From the NCBI GenBank assembly GCA_949296825.1, contig CASFQZ010000036.1, forward strand, positions 1 to 63,618: DNA of 63,618 nt, in the 5' to 3' direction. Below are positions 18,879-28,469 of the stretch, one piece after another; the first letter of the stretch is position 1; the number at the start of each line of letters is the position of its first letter. Position numbers and translations under genes: made by a program. The DNA comes from an uncultured Eubacteriales bacterium. GTDB lineage: Bacteria; Bacillota; Clostridia; Oscillospirales; Acutalibacteraceae. Below the pieces are notes generated by a model, which saw only the letters and a program-made list of their open reading frames with translations, was not told the origin of the DNA and did not search any database.

Positions 18879-19655
18879 ATGTTGTCTGATTTTTATATTG
18901 ATACCAATATTTATATCTGGGATCTGGTTGCCCGCATTGCAATGGCGGTCGTTATCGGGTTCTTTCTGGGACTGGAACGGGAGATATCCCATCATCCCGC
19001 CGGGATCAAGACGCATGTCCTGGTTTGTCTCGGATCGGCGATTTCTTCGCTGATTGCGGTGGAAATGGCGTACCAGGCGAGACTTTTCCCTACCAACCTA
19101 GATCTGTCCCGTATTGCGTCCGGCGTGGTATCCGGCATGGGTTTTATTGGCGCGGGCGCCATCATCAAATCCCGCGACGGCACCATGGTCACCGGTATTA
19201 CCACCGCTGCGACCCTCTGGGTGTCAAGCTGTCTGGGACTTGCCATCGGTATGGGGTATTACCGTATGAGCCTGATCGCTTTCGTTGCCATCTACGGTAC
19301 CACGCTGGTGCTGAAGTGGCTGGAACGCCGGGTGTTTCTGAAAAAGCGCACCCGCCGTGTTGAAATCGTTTTTGTGGACAAAACCACATTAATTCCACAG
19401 GTTGATTCTTATTTTGAAAGCAAGCGAATTTTAGTAACCGCCTTTGATTATCTTTCCCATCCCGACCGGACCGCAGACGGAAAAAAGATTTATCGCTGCC
19501 GCTATACTTTGAGAATCCCCCATGGGCTTGTTTTTGTGGCGGTGATCAAGGACTTGGCGATGATGGATAACATACTGGAGACGTATGAAGTCTTTCCGGG
19601 GAAGGACGAGGCGATTCCCTATACGCCTTCCGTATCTGAGCGGAGCGGGCGATGA
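18879..19655 (+). CDS. MgtC/SapB-family membrane protein
   Basis: MgtC-family proteins are inner-membrane proteins tied to magnesium limitation and regulation of ATP synthase in pathogens; the role in clostridia is not established. The 258-residue product has the family N-terminal membrane domain (GFFLGLEREISHHPAGIKTHVLVCLGSA and SGMGFIGAGAIIKS, in shorter runs) with about four or five helices, and a C-terminal ACT-like cytosolic domain (residues about 155-250). GGAGGAAT precedes ATG, 30 bases after the pseudo-ATPase gene, so the two are likely cotranscribed. Confidence 0.88.
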   Translation: MLSDFYIDTNIYIWDLVARIAMAVVIGFFLGLEREISHHPAGIKTHVLVCLGSAISSLIAVEMAYQARLFPTNLDLSRIASGVVSGMGFIGAGAIIKSRDGTMVTGITTAATLWVSSCLGLAIGMGYYRMSLIAFVAIYGTTLVLKWLERRVFLKKRTRRVEIVFVDKTTLIPQVDSYFESKRILVTAFDYLSHPDRTADGKKIYRCRYTLRIPHGLVFVAVIKDLAMMDNILETYEVFPGKDEAIPYTPSVSERSGR

Positions 19656-19734
19656 ACAGGGCGGAAAAATTTGTATGTTTTGGCTAAACCATCTTGACCT
19701 TTTTCGCCGCCTTTGTTACAATTGAATGGAAAAG

Positions 19735-19780
19735 AAGGATACAGCAAAGACGTTTCCGGTTTTTCGCTGTGTCCTTTTTT
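19735..19780 (+). terminator. intrinsic terminator after the mgtC-like gene
   Basis: AAGGATACAGC pairs with GCTGTGTCCTT across a 20-base loop and is followed by a run of Ts. It lies between the mgtC-like gene and the MFS gene. Confidence 0.8.
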
Positions 19781-19806
19781 TACTCGAAGAATAAGGAGGC
19801 GGGATC

Positions 19807-21273
19807 GTGGCGGAAAAAGCAAAGCTCGATTACAAAAAAACCATATTGATCGGCTTCGGTTTTATGGCTACATCCATTGCGTGGGCGATTTACGACCCGT
19901 ACGTGACAAAAATATTGAATCGGCTTCTGACCGATTCGCCGCTTATTACCTCGTGGAGCAATGCGCTGATTGATCGATTCCCTGATCTGGTCCGCTTTGC
20001 TGAGGCGCAGGGTGAAAATGTACAGATAGCCGGCGGCGGCTTTACCCTGGTGCCGCTGTTTATCGGTATTATCATGACCTTTGATAATCTGTTCGGCGTG
20101 ATTTTCCAGCCGACCTTCGGTAAGTTGAGCGACCGTTGCCACTCCAAGCTGGGTAAGCGCCGCCCCTTTATCGTTTCTTGCGCGCCGATCTCGGCGGTGC
20201 TGTTTTTCCTGATCCCAATCATGTCCAAGGTCAGTCTGTCTGCTACTATGGCAGTGATCATTCTGTTTGTTTTCTCCATGTCTCTTTGGCGTGCGCCGGT
20301 GGTGGCGCTGATGCCGGATCTGACACCGACAGAGCTGCGCAGCGAGGGCAACGCTGTGATCAATCTGATGGGTGGCGCAGGCAGTCTGGTGGGGTTGGTT
20401 GCCGGCACGTTGGTTGTTGCCATTTACGGCGCGGCAACCGGACTTTCCGGTGATCAGATCGCGGAAGAGGATTACTTCCCTTATGTGTTCTTGATTGGCT
20501 CGATCATTATGCTATTGGGAATGCTGGTGCTGCTGTTCTTTGTCAAGGAGCCGGACAGCCGCCTGTCTGTTGCGGCGGAAAAAAATATGGCTGCTGATGA
20601 AAAGGCGAGACGCCAGGCAGAAAAGGCCGCTAGAAAAGCTGAAAAAGAAAAAATTAAAGCGGAAAAGCTGACAAAGGGCGAGCGCGTCAGCCTGATTTTT
20701 ATGCTGCTGGGGCTGTTTTTCCTATTCTGCGGCACCAATGCCATTACCACCTTCTTCTCCCTCTTTGCGGCGGAAGTTCTGGGCAAAACCACATCGGAAG
20801 CAACGATTATGATGGGCGTGTTTGCGGTGTTTTCTGCGGTTGGCGCGATTCCCGCCGGTTTCTTCGGCAAAAAGCTCGGACGGAAAAAGACCATCCTTCT
20901 GGGGCTGGGGCTGTTCATGGCGGTCTTTGTCCTCTATCTTGCAACGCGCAGCATGGCGCTGATCTGGGTCGCTCTGGTGGTCGGCGGCGTCGCCAATATG
21001 TTCATTACCGTCAACACCCTTCCGCTGGTTCTGGAAATTGGCGGGCTGGATAAGGTCGGTACCTTTACCGGTTATTATTATACCGCCACCTTCTCCGCGC
21101 AGATTGCCTCCCCCATTGTCTACGGTATTGTACGGATGTTTACCGGCACCTATATGTCTTTGTTTGCTTATTGCCCGATCGTGTTTGTGCTTGCTATTCT
21201 GTGCATTCTTTTTGTGCGCCACGGCGAAGCACTGCCGGATGCGGTGATCGAAAAGGCAAGAGAAGAAGATTAA
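19807..21273 (+). CDS. MFS transporter (SLC45/GPH-like sugar transporter)
   Basis: This 488-residue protein has about twelve membrane segments in two halves joined by a Lys/Ala-rich cytosolic linker near residues 255-300 that should form a charged helix. The loop 2-3 region PTFGKLSDRCHSKLGKRRPFI resembles the D-R-x-x-x-x-G-R-R motif of sucrose/disaccharide transporters, in short runs. A sugar:cation symporter or efflux role is inferred; no substrate is shown by context. The GTG start follows AAGGAGG by seven bases. A terminator follows the gene. Confidence 0.82.
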   Translation: MAEKAKLDYKKTILIGFGFMATSIAWAIYDPYVTKILNRLLTDSPLITSWSNALIDRFPDLVRFAEAQGENVQIAGGGFTLVPLFIGIIMTFDNLFGVIFQPTFGKLSDRCHSKLGKRRPFIVSCAPISAVLFFLIPIMSKVSLSATMAVIILFVFSMSLWRAPVVALMPDLTPTELRSEGNAVINLMGGAGSLVGLVAGTLVVAIYGAATGLSGDQIAEEDYFPYVFLIGSIIMLLGMLVLLFFVKEPDSRLSVAAEKNMAADEKARRQAEKAARKAEKEKIKAEKLTKGERVSLIFMLLGLFFLFCGTNAITTFFSLFAAEVLGKTTSEATIMMGVFAVFSAVGAIPAGFFGKKLGRKKTILLGLGLFMAVFVLYLATRSMALIWVALVVGGVANMFITVNTLPLVLEIGGLDKVGTFTGYYYTATFSAQIASPIVYGIVRMFTGTYMSLFAYCPIVFVLAILCILFVRHGEALPDAVIEKAREED

Positions 21274-21598
21274 AGGCGGAAAGAATACAGCTGATATAAA
21301 TATCGTTCTAAAAAGAGCAGCAAAGAACAGCTTCTTTGCTGCTCTTTTGGTAAAGAGAATGCAAAGAGTAAATAAAAAACACGGTGTAATGTTTTCTGTT
21401 ATTTTCTCATATATTCATATTGAATTCATATTTATATCGTATTTTTGTATAACAGGACAAGAAAAGGACAAAAAATCCATTTTTATCCTGAAAAAAATGT
21501 AAAAGATGCCGTGCAGCCGGCGCGTTTCTATGGTGTCAGGGGAATCTTTTTTGCAATCCATTCTGTACGGCGCAGAAGAAAAAACGGAGGTATTTTTT
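21274..21598. other. 325-base intergenic region
   Basis: The first part holds the terminator of the transporter gene. The rest is AT-rich with a TTCATAT repeat around TGAATTCA, then the ribosome site of the dockerin gene. No convincing promoter pair with 17-base spacing was found, and no gene is seen. Confidence 0.6.
21311..21348 (+). terminator. intrinsic terminator after the MFS gene
   Basis: AAAGAGCAGCAAAG and CTTTGCTGCTCTTT make a perfect 14-bp stem with an eight-base loop, followed by a T-run. Confidence 0.9.
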
Positions 21599-23908
21599 AT
21601 GAGAAGAAGAATTTCCCGCTTTCTTGCCGTCGGGCTCTCATGTCTTCTTTTTCTTATCGCCTGTCTTCCAGCGGCGTACGCCGTTGAAGGTGCGCGCACC
21701 TACGACACGGCGAATTACCATGTAACCAAAATTTCCAATCCCACCACCGGCAGCGGTGAGCCGGACGGCATTTTGCTGGGAGATGAAGCGAACCGCATCA
21801 ACTCTTACGCCTGGGCGACCGCGTATCGAGACGGATATTTGTATATTGGTGTAAACCGCAATTTCCTGCAGGTTGCCGTGAACAATTTTGTTCCCATTGG
21901 CAGCGAAACGCTGAATCGCTTTACGACGCTTTTCAGTCATGGTGAAATTCCGGATTTCAGCGAGGAGCAAAGGCAGCCGCAGATCATCAAGCTGGACCCG
22001 GCGACAGGCGAGACAGAGGTTATTTATGAGCCGCCCTATGTGGAAGAGTGGGGCTATTATCGGGACGCGGCGTATCGGCACGTAATCGATTATAAAGGGG
22101 ATCTGTATTTCGGCACTTTCAGCGGTTCTTCTGCCCGCATTCTGAAAGTCGATCAGAACGATCAGGTCACCGAGGTGTTTGACGGCGGCGGAAATTCCTC
22201 CTATCGCACCGGCTGTATTTATAAAGACGAATTATATTATGCCGGTCTGGACGATCGGATCACCGGCAATATCGCACCGGATGGTTCCGCCTATACCAAG
22301 ATGGCGATCATTCGCATGGAAGGCGATGAGTGGAACAGAGTTGCCGATTATAAGGATTTTATCGCTTATGCGCAGGATACGATTTATCAGGGCGAAGGCG
22401 GCAATATGTGGGATATCATAGAGTATAACGGATATCTTTATGCGATCATTGCCGTTTCCGATGGTTTTGTGATGTTCCGCGGGCTGGAATCGCCCGAGGA
22501 TCCGGCGGCAAATGAATACGGCTGGGTCTGGCAGGAAGTTATCGGCAAAAACAGCGAATATCATATGGGGCTTGCGCCTACGGCAGAAGGGTATCCCTAT
22601 GAAGGCGCCGTCGCCAGCTCCGCCACGCCGGTGGTTTATCAGGGAAAGTTGTATCTGGGAACTTTCGATTATGCGACGCGCTCCATGGCGGCGTTTGTAC
22701 GTCAGCTTGCGCCGATAATTGCCGGCACGGGCGATTCGGTCAAGCTTTCTCAGTTGTTGGCGCCCTTATATGCCTCCGTCACCCATCCGCAAAAGCTGTA
22801 TGCAATGGATGAAAACGAGAATATCACCGAGGTAACCGCTTTTAATGAGTTGCTGGAAGGTACATCCAACGAATATATCTGGCGGTTCCAGGAGCACAAT
22901 GGCAAGATGTACATCGGCACCTTTGACGCCGAAACGATGTACAAATATTTGACGCAGATCACCGACGGTTTTTTGGCGACGATGGACAGCGAGGAGCTGA
23001 TGACGATCATCGGAGCGCTTCTTCCGCTGCTCAGCGGCGGGGGAGAGGAAGCCGAAGCACTGGCGGATGCAGCTTCTGATGAGCTGACGCCGGAAAATGC
23101 GGAAACAATGGTGAAAAGCGCGGAAGCCTTGCAGGAACAGGTTGATGCGGTAGAGGATGAGGCGCAGCAGGAAGAGGCGGACGGACTTTTGCAAAAAATC
23201 CTTTCCGTTTTGGATATGCAGGGCGTTGAAATGTATCTGGAAATTGCAAAACTCCTTGCGGATAATCCTGCCGGCTTTGATATGTATGTGACCTCCGATA
23301 TGGAGAATTTTGAAAAAATCACCGACAACGGTTTTAACGATCCATACAATTACGGCGCACGGACCTTCGTTTCCGCTGAGGAGGGGTTGTATATTGGCAC
23401 CGCCAATCCCTTCTACGGCGCCCAGGTCTGGCTGCTGGAGGACGCCGCGCCCGGAGAAAATGTGCAGCTTCCCGCTTCTGCCGGACTGAATCTTTCGGAC
23501 GGTACAGTAGGGCTTTTGCTGCCGGGAACCAAAGCGGGTATTTTGAAAACGGCGCTGCAAAGCAGTGATGTGCTCGACCTTGCCATTACCAATTCCGCCG
23601 GTGAGGGCAAAGCGGACGACGCTGTGCTGATGACCGGCGATGTGGTTAAAACCACCGTGCGTATTACCTTTACCGAATTTAATGTTTCCGAGTATACCGT
23701 TGCGGTGGCGGGCGATCTGGACGCGGACGGAGTGTGTGATACCTCTGATGCGCGCTTGGCGCTGCGGATCGCGTGTCTTCTGGAGGATGCAGATTCCGCA
23801 GTCAGAAGAGCTGCGAATCTGGATCAGAAAGGGGATGTGACCAGCGCGGATGCGCGGCTGATTCTGCGCGTCGCCGTTGGGTTGGACAAATTAAGCGAGC
23901 TGTTGTAA
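21599..23908 (+). CDS. secreted dockerin protein with repeated YIGT-type (propeller-like) segments
   Basis: The 769-residue product has a signal peptide (basic MRRR, hydrophobic stretch, AYA cleavage near residue 27). The body has recurring aromatic-Gly motifs (YLYIGV, LYFGTF, LYLGTF, MYIGTF, LYIGTA), which suggests a beta-propeller, with an acidic helical insert at about residues 470-560. The C-terminus is a type I dockerin with two calcium-binding repeats (DLDADGVCDTSDARLAL and DQKGDVTSADARLIL). Dockerins dock onto cohesins; no cohesin is in the window. The ATG at 21599 follows GGAGGT by seven bases; an in-frame ATG 31 codons upstream lacks one. The substrate is unknown. Confidence 0.8.
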   Translation: MRRRISRFLAVGLSCLLFLIACLPAAYAVEGARTYDTANYHVTKISNPTTGSGEPDGILLGDEANRINSYAWATAYRDGYLYIGVNRNFLQVAVNNFVPIGSETLNRFTTLFSHGEIPDFSEEQRQPQIIKLDPATGETEVIYEPPYVEEWGYYRDAAYRHVIDYKGDLYFGTFSGSSARILKVDQNDQVTEVFDGGGNSSYRTGCIYKDELYYAGLDDRITGNIAPDGSAYTKMAIIRMEGDEWNRVADYKDFIAYAQDTIYQGEGGNMWDIIEYNGYLYAIIAVSDGFVMFRGLESPEDPAANEYGWVWQEVIGKNSEYHMGLAPTAEGYPYEGAVASSATPVVYQGKLYLGTFDYATRSMAAFVRQLAPIIAGTGDSVKLSQLLAPLYASVTHPQKLYAMDENENITEVTAFNELLEGTSNEYIWRFQEHNGKMYIGTFDAETMYKYLTQITDGFLATMDSEELMTIIGALLPLLSGGGEEAEALADAASDELTPENAETMVKSAEALQEQVDAVEDEAQQEEADGLLQKILSVLDMQGVEMYLEIAKLLADNPAGFDMYVTSDMENFEKITDNGFNDPYNYGARTFVSAEEGLYIGTANPFYGAQVWLLEDAAPGENVQLPASAGLNLSDGTVGLLLPGTKAGILKTALQSSDVLDLAITNSAGEGKADDAVLMTGDVVKTTVRITFTEFNVSEYTVAVAGDLDADGVCDTSDARLALRIACLLEDADSAVRRAANLDQKGDVTSADARLILRVAVGLDKLSELL

Positions 23909-23929
23909 TCCTTCTTCTTCCTCCTTGGG

Positions 23930-23957
23930 GCAGGGCTGTCTTCGGGCAGCCCTGCTT
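23930..23957 (+). terminator. probable terminator after the first dockerin gene
   Basis: GCAGGGCTG and CAGCCCTGC form a 9-bp stem with a TCTTCGGG loop, followed by TTTG; the T-run is short. Confidence 0.6.
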
Positions 23958-23973
23958 TGCCGTCCTCGGGGGA

Positions 23974-24002
23974 TTGCATCTTGCGGGGGAACTTGTTATA
24001 AT
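23974..24002 (+). promoter_or_regulatory. sigma-A promoter for the ymdB-like gene
   Basis: TTGCAT and TATAAT are 17 bases apart, 67 bases before the ymdB-like start. Confidence 0.7.
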
Positions 24003-24068
24003 ATTTTTACGATATGGCGCTTGTCTGCGGGATGGTGCGATTTTTTAGAGCGAAAAGGCAGGATTCAA

Positions 24069-24845
24069 ATGAATGTGCTGATGCTTGGCGATGTGGTCGC
24101 CGGATGGGGATGTCGGTTTTTGCAGAAAAAACTGCCCGGATTCAAAAAATACAGCGGGATTGATCTTTGTATTGTCAATGGTGAAAATTCAGCCGACGGC
24201 AACGGCATTACAACCGCGTCCGCCGAGCTGCTGTTTTCTGCCGGTGCGGACGTTATCACCACCGGCAATCATGTGTATCGTCGTGCGGAGGTTTATGACT
24301 TTCTGGATCGGGAGCCTTTTGTGCTGCGGCCGGCGAATTACCATGCAAATAATCCGGGCAAGGGCTTTTGCATTGTGGATCGGGGCGCCTATCGGGCGGC
24401 AGTGATCAATCTTTCCGGCGTTTACGGTATGGATGCGCTGGATAATCCGTTCTTTGTTGTGGATTCGATTTTGAAAACGCTGGAAGAAGAAAAAATCCGG
24501 CTGATTTTTTTGGATTTTCATGCGGAAGCGACCAGTGAAAAGCGGGCGATGGGATTTTATCTCAACGGCAGAATCACCGCGTTCGCCGGGACGCATACCC
24601 ATGTGCAGACCTCGGATGCCTGTGTTTTATCAAAAGGCACCGGTTATATTACCGACTTGGGCATGACCGGGGCGGGGGACACGGTGCTGGGCGTCGCACC
24701 GGAAATTATTATTAACCATTTGAAATATCATATGCCCGCGCGTTTTGCAACGCCGGACGGAGACTGTGTCATGGAAGGGTGTATTTTTGATGTCGATGAA
24801 AAAACCGGCAGGTGCCGCAGCGCACAGAACATTCGGATTCAGTAA
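24069..24845 (+). CDS. ymdB: YmdB-family metallophosphoesterase (2',3'-cyclic nucleotide phosphodiesterase)
   Basis: YmdB of Bacillus subtilis hydrolyses 2',3'-cyclic nucleotides and affects biofilm and motility choices. The 258-residue product, MNVLMLGDVVAGWG onward, shows family metal-ligand motifs: GDV near the N-terminus, VNGENSADGNGIT at about residue 37, TTGNHVYRR near 64, DFHAEATSEK near 150 and GTHTHVQT near 175. Its last 56 bases overlap the start of the next lipoprotein gene. The cellular role here is inferred. Confidence 0.9.
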   Translation: MNVLMLGDVVAGWGCRFLQKKLPGFKKYSGIDLCIVNGENSADGNGITTASAELLFSAGADVITTGNHVYRRAEVYDFLDREPFVLRPANYHANNPGKGFCIVDRGAYRAAVINLSGVYGMDALDNPFFVVDSILKTLEEEKIRLIFLDFHAEATSEKRAMGFYLNGRITAFAGTHTHVQTSDACVLSKGTGYITDLGMTGAGDTVLGVAPEIIINHLKYHMPARFATPDGDCVMEGCIFDVDEKTGRCRSAQNIRIQ

Positions 24846-26376
24846 GGGCATCGTGCTCCTGCTGTGCGCCGCCCTGCTTTTCACATCCTGCGGGCAGGAA
24901 AGCGAGCCGATTGACGAAACCGCCGCGCAAACGATGCCTTCGGTGGAATGCAGCGCCGCATATTTTGCTTCGGACAGCCTGAACCCTTATTTTTGCAGCA
25001 CTTCCTTGAACGCGTCGCTGATGCCGCTTTTATATGACGGGTTGTTTTCCGTGCAGCAGGACAGCACCGCCGAGCCTGCCGTTGCTGCATCTTACAGCGA
25101 GGGCGAGGATTGGGTGAAAATCGTCCTGCCGACAACGGGCATATTTAGCGACGGGTCCGCAGTGACCGCGAACGACGTGGTTTATTCTTTTGAAAAAGCG
25201 AAAAATTCTGCGTTTTACCGGAATGAGCTTTCCGGCATTTCTGACGCGACGGCGGATTCTCCGTTGGAGGTTACTTTTACTTTTTCTGACCGGCTGCCGG
25301 ACCGGTTGCTTGTGTTGACCTTTCCGATTGTAAAAAATCAAACGGCGGAAAATGCCGAATCGTGTCCCGTCGGCACGGGACAATATGTAGTCTCATCACA
25401 GGAAGAGGCGCTTTTTCTGACCGTGCGACCCGGGATTTCGGAAGGTCGGATCCAGTCGGTGCGTCTGGTCCCGGTGACAGACAGCGGTAATTTAATGTAT
25501 ACGCTGCAAACCGGCGAGATCGATTTCTTTGTTTCCGATTTATACGGCGAGCGGTTGTCGCGCACCGGCGAGCAGATGCTGGATGTGCCGACCTCCAACT
25601 TGATTTTTATGGGAGTCAATTCCAACTCTTACGCACTCAGCTTTTCCGCAGTACGGCAAGCGCTGTCACAGGCGGTGAACCGGGACGAGATTGCCGAAAG
25701 CGTATACAGCGGCCATGCCGTGGCTGCCGGGCTGCCGATTCGGTCGGATACACGCGCTTATGCTTCGTACGCAGCCTCCGAACAGTCGGAGGCGGTGGAT
25801 TATGCCGCAGCGCAGTCTCTTCTGGAGAGTGAGGGATATACCACGGTCGATCCGCAAAGCGGCGAGCGAAGCGGTGAAAAAGGCCCTTTGCGCATGAGGC
25901 TGCTGGTCAACAGCGAGAGCGCCTATCGTGTGGAGACCGCCAACTGCGTGCGGGATTCTCTGGCGCGAGTCGGCATCACGGCAACGGTTCAATCGCTTCC
26001 CTACGAGCAATATGTACAGGCGCTTAACGCGGGAAATTATGATTTATATATCGGTGAAGTCAAGCTGCCGGGCAACGGTTCTTTATCCGTCTTTTTCGGC
26101 GGCAGTGTGTCTTATGGTATTTCCGAACGGTCAAAAAGCTATCTTGCCTGGCAGGAAGTCATAAACGGAAGCGTTGCTCTCCCTGCCTTTTTCACGACCT
26201 TTTCTCAGGATCTGCCGTTTTTACCGTTGGCGTTCCGCAATGATGTACTGGTTTATAGCGATGCGTTGATTGTACCGGAGGAATCGGTGCTGTTCGGAGT
26301 CGCACTGGGGCGGATTGACCGCTGGCGTGTTGCCGAAGAAGAAAGGACGGAGGCTGGTTCCACCCAAGCACCGTAA
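24790..26376 (+). CDS. ABC transporter solute-binding lipoprotein, family 5 (peptide/oligosaccharide type)
   Basis: The 528-residue product is a lipoprotein: short N-terminus, hydrophobic stretch and lipobox LFTSC near residue 27. The body follows the family 5 (OppA/DppA) pattern, including FSDGSAVTANDVVYSFEKA near residue 120 and VRQALSQAVNRDEIAESVYSG near 300. GGAAGGG precedes the ATG at 24790; a second ATG two codons later is possible. It starts inside the ymdB frame, so the genes are probably coupled. No permease or ATPase genes are adjacent, so it is an orphan component. The ligand is unknown. Confidence 0.85.
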   Translation: MSMKKPAGAAAHRTFGFSKGIVLLLCAALLFTSCGQESEPIDETAAQTMPSVECSAAYFASDSLNPYFCSTSLNASLMPLLYDGLFSVQQDSTAEPAVAASYSEGEDWVKIVLPTTGIFSDGSAVTANDVVYSFEKAKNSAFYRNELSGISDATADSPLEVTFTFSDRLPDRLLVLTFPIVKNQTAENAESCPVGTGQYVVSSQEEALFLTVRPGISEGRIQSVRLVPVTDSGNLMYTLQTGEIDFFVSDLYGERLSRTGEQMLDVPTSNLIFMGVNSNSYALSFSAVRQALSQAVNRDEIAESVYSGHAVAAGLPIRSDTRAYASYAASEQSEAVDYAAAQSLLESEGYTTVDPQSGERSGEKGPLRMRLLVNSESAYRVETANCVRDSLARVGITATVQSLPYEQYVQALNAGNYDLYIGEVKLPGNGSLSVFFGGSVSYGISERSKSYLAWQEVINGSVALPAFFTTFSQDLPFLPLAFRNDVLVYSDALIVPEESVLFGVALGRIDRWRVAEEERTEAGSTQAP

Positions 26377-26391
26377 CGATGCGGCCGATAA

Positions 26392-26427
26392 AACAAGCCG
26401 CCGGAAAATCCATTCCGGCGGCTTGTT
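26392..26427. terminator. terminator between the convergent solute-binding and GH13 genes
   Basis: A perfect 15-bp stem (AACAAGCCGCCGGAA and its complement) has a six-base loop. On the minus strand TTTTA follows, so it mainly serves the GH13 gene, and it may serve both. Confidence 0.85.
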
Positions 26428-26436
26428 GGTATTTAT

Positions 26437-28362
26437 TCAGCGAATCCGAACGACAGCGGTGGTTTGCGGAGCAATGGCGATGCCTCCGCCCGCCCGCACA
26501 CCACTTAGAAGGATTTCCTCTCTCTCGTGGGGTATTGTAATATAATAGGTGATGCTGTGGGGATTCATATTTGACAGCACGGCAAGGGTTTCTTCCTTGC
26601 TTTCTCTCAGATAGGCGGCGCAGCGCAGGGCAGCGGACAGTGGGCGCAAAACGCCGTCACGCAGAGCAGAATGCTCTTTTCGCAGTTTTCCCAGCGCCCG
26701 ATAATGCGATAGCATCCGTTCGTCTTCGTTGCCCCAGGGGAAGAAACCGCGATTAAAGGGATCTCTGCCTCCCTGCATTCCCGCTTCGTCGCCGTAATAC
26801 AGCGACGGCACACCGGGCAGGGTATATTGCAAAACGGCGGCGGCACGACACCGGCGGGCGGCAAGGCTCCTCTGCTCGTCGGTCAACCGCAGCGACGCCT
26901 GATAGTTTCGATCCCGATTGCTCAGATCCAGATCGGAGAGTACGGTCAAAAGCCGTTCGGTGTCATGGGTTCCCAAAAGATTCATGGCGGTATGCATCGC
27001 TTCGGGCGGATAGTGATCTGCCAGCCGCAGGATGCGGCGCATAAACTGTTCGGCGTCAGCAAATTTAATGAACTCAATGATCGCATTTCGGTAAGGGTAA
27101 TTCATCACAGAATCGAGCTGTTTCCCCAACAGATAGCGGCGCAGCGCGCCCCAGGAGACCTTATTGCTTGCGTCTTCCCAGACCTCGCCCAGCAGAAAAG
27201 CATCCCTTCCGTCTTTTTTAACGATTTCCCGCACCCGATCAATGAAGGCGTCGGGCAGTTCATCCGCCACATCCAGTCGCACGCCCCGCGCGCCAGCATT
27301 CAGCCATCGGTCTATGACGCCGTTTTCTCCGGTAATGAAGGCGGTGTAGGACGGCTCGTTTTCGTTGACTTCCGGCAGGGTGTCGATGCCCCACCAGCCG
27401 TGATAATCGTCCCGGTCTTTGCCGAAATGGTACCAGGGGCGATAGGGGGAAGCCGGGTCGTTGTAGGCGCCGCCGTCGCCGTAGCGGCGGTATTTATTGA
27501 AATAGACGCTGTCTGCGCCGGTATGGCTGAAAACACCGTCAAAAATCACGGAGATGCCAAATTCTTTTGCTTTTTCGCAAAGGGAGCAGAAATCCTTTTC
27601 GGTGCCCAAGAGGGGATCGATTTTATGATAATCCGCCGTATCGTATCGGTGATTGGAGTGGGCTTCAAAAATGGGATTAAGGTAAATGCAGGTTACGCCG
27701 AGGCTTTGCAAATAGGGCAGTTTTTCCTCAATGCCCGCCAGGTCCCCGCCGAAATAGTCGTTGTTGCGGATGATTCCTTTCTCATCCGGCAGCCAGTGGG
27801 GCAAATTGTCTTGGTCTTCTCGCAGGATGCGGTCGGTCGGGACGCCGGTTTTTTTTGTGCCGGAACAGGCGAAGCGGTCGGGAAAGATCTGATAGATCAC
27901 ACCGCCCTTCAGCCAGTCCGGTGTGTGGAATCCCGGCGAAAAAACCGTCAGCTGCCAATTTTTTCCGGCGGCGGAAAAGCTGCCGCAGTCGGTTTCATCG
28001 GGGGCGATGGTGCCGGTGCCCCAGCTGACGCGGTATTCAAAGGAATAGCGGTATATGCCTTCCTCCTGAGGCGTGAAAACACATTCCCACCATTCGGTGA
28101 TCTGGTCGGTTTCCCGCCAGGATAAAGCAATGGCGTTTTCCCTCCCGGAAAACGCTTCGCTGATAAGCAGGGTCACGCCGCTGCACCCCATGGCGCGGGG
28201 CAGACAGACGGCGAAGTGAACCGCCGTCCCTGCGGCGACACTGCCAAAGGGCGATTTATATGACTGTTGATAGGGATCAAAGGGAATGGGATTCTGCATA
28301 TGGTTACCTGCCGCAAATTTGTCGATACTGTAAATTTTACCCGATTTTGCAGAAATAGTCAA
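26437..28362 (-). CDS. glycoside hydrolase family 13 (neopullulanase/alpha-glucosidase-like)
   Basis: This 641-residue enzyme should cleave alpha-glucosidic links in maltodextrins. An N-terminal beta domain (about residues 35-150) is followed by the barrel with YLNPIFEAHSNHRYDTADY, the catalytic Asp364 in GVRLDVADEL, Glu393 in LLGEVWEDAS and the third acid in LLGTHDTERLL. There is no signal peptide, so it is probably cytosolic. The TTG start at 28362 is chosen because AAAGGAG is nine bases before it; the ATG at 28299 is a reasonable alternative with a weaker site. It is transcribed away from the dockerin gene at 28470. Confidence 0.9.
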   Translation of the reverse strand: MTISAKSGKIYSIDKFAAGNHMQNPIPFDPYQQSYKSPFGSVAAGTAVHFAVCLPRAMGCSGVTLLISEAFSGRENAIALSWRETDQITEWWECVFTPQEEGIYRYSFEYRVSWGTGTIAPDETDCGSFSAAGKNWQLTVFSPGFHTPDWLKGGVIYQIFPDRFACSGTKKTGVPTDRILREDQDNLPHWLPDEKGIIRNNDYFGGDLAGIEEKLPYLQSLGVTCIYLNPIFEAHSNHRYDTADYHKIDPLLGTEKDFCSLCEKAKEFGISVIFDGVFSHTGADSVYFNKYRRYGDGGAYNDPASPYRPWYHFGKDRDDYHGWWGIDTLPEVNENEPSYTAFITGENGVIDRWLNAGARGVRLDVADELPDAFIDRVREIVKKDGRDAFLLGEVWEDASNKVSWGALRRYLLGKQLDSVMNYPYRNAIIEFIKFADAEQFMRRILRLADHYPPEAMHTAMNLLGTHDTERLLTVLSDLDLSNRDRNYQASLRLTDEQRSLAARRCRAAAVLQYTLPGVPSLYYGDEAGMQGGRDPFNRGFFPWGNEDERMLSHYRALGKLRKEHSALRDGVLRPLSAALRCAAYLRESKEETLAVLSNMNPHSITYYITIPHEREEILLSGVRAGGGIAIAPQTTAVVRIR

Positions 28363-28405
28363 GACAAGTGTCTCCTTTCCTTGCCAGCTGCGCCGCTTAT
28401 TTCAT

Positions 28406-28434
28406 TTGACAGCGAGAAGAAAGCATTATATAAT
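28406..28434 (+). promoter_or_regulatory. consensus sigma-A promoter of the Ig/dockerin gene
   Basis: TTGACA and TATAAT are exactly 17 bases apart and 36 bases before the start codon of the gene at 28470. Both hexamers are perfect consensus. Confidence 0.92.
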
Positions 28435-28469
28435 GGAACTGCGGCAATCTTCTGAGCGGAGAGATAAGA

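Noticed and set aside
26827-28125. A 432-codon plus-strand frame over the GH13 gene
   Set aside because: It is antisense to a clear glycoside hydrolase and has no start site or family match.
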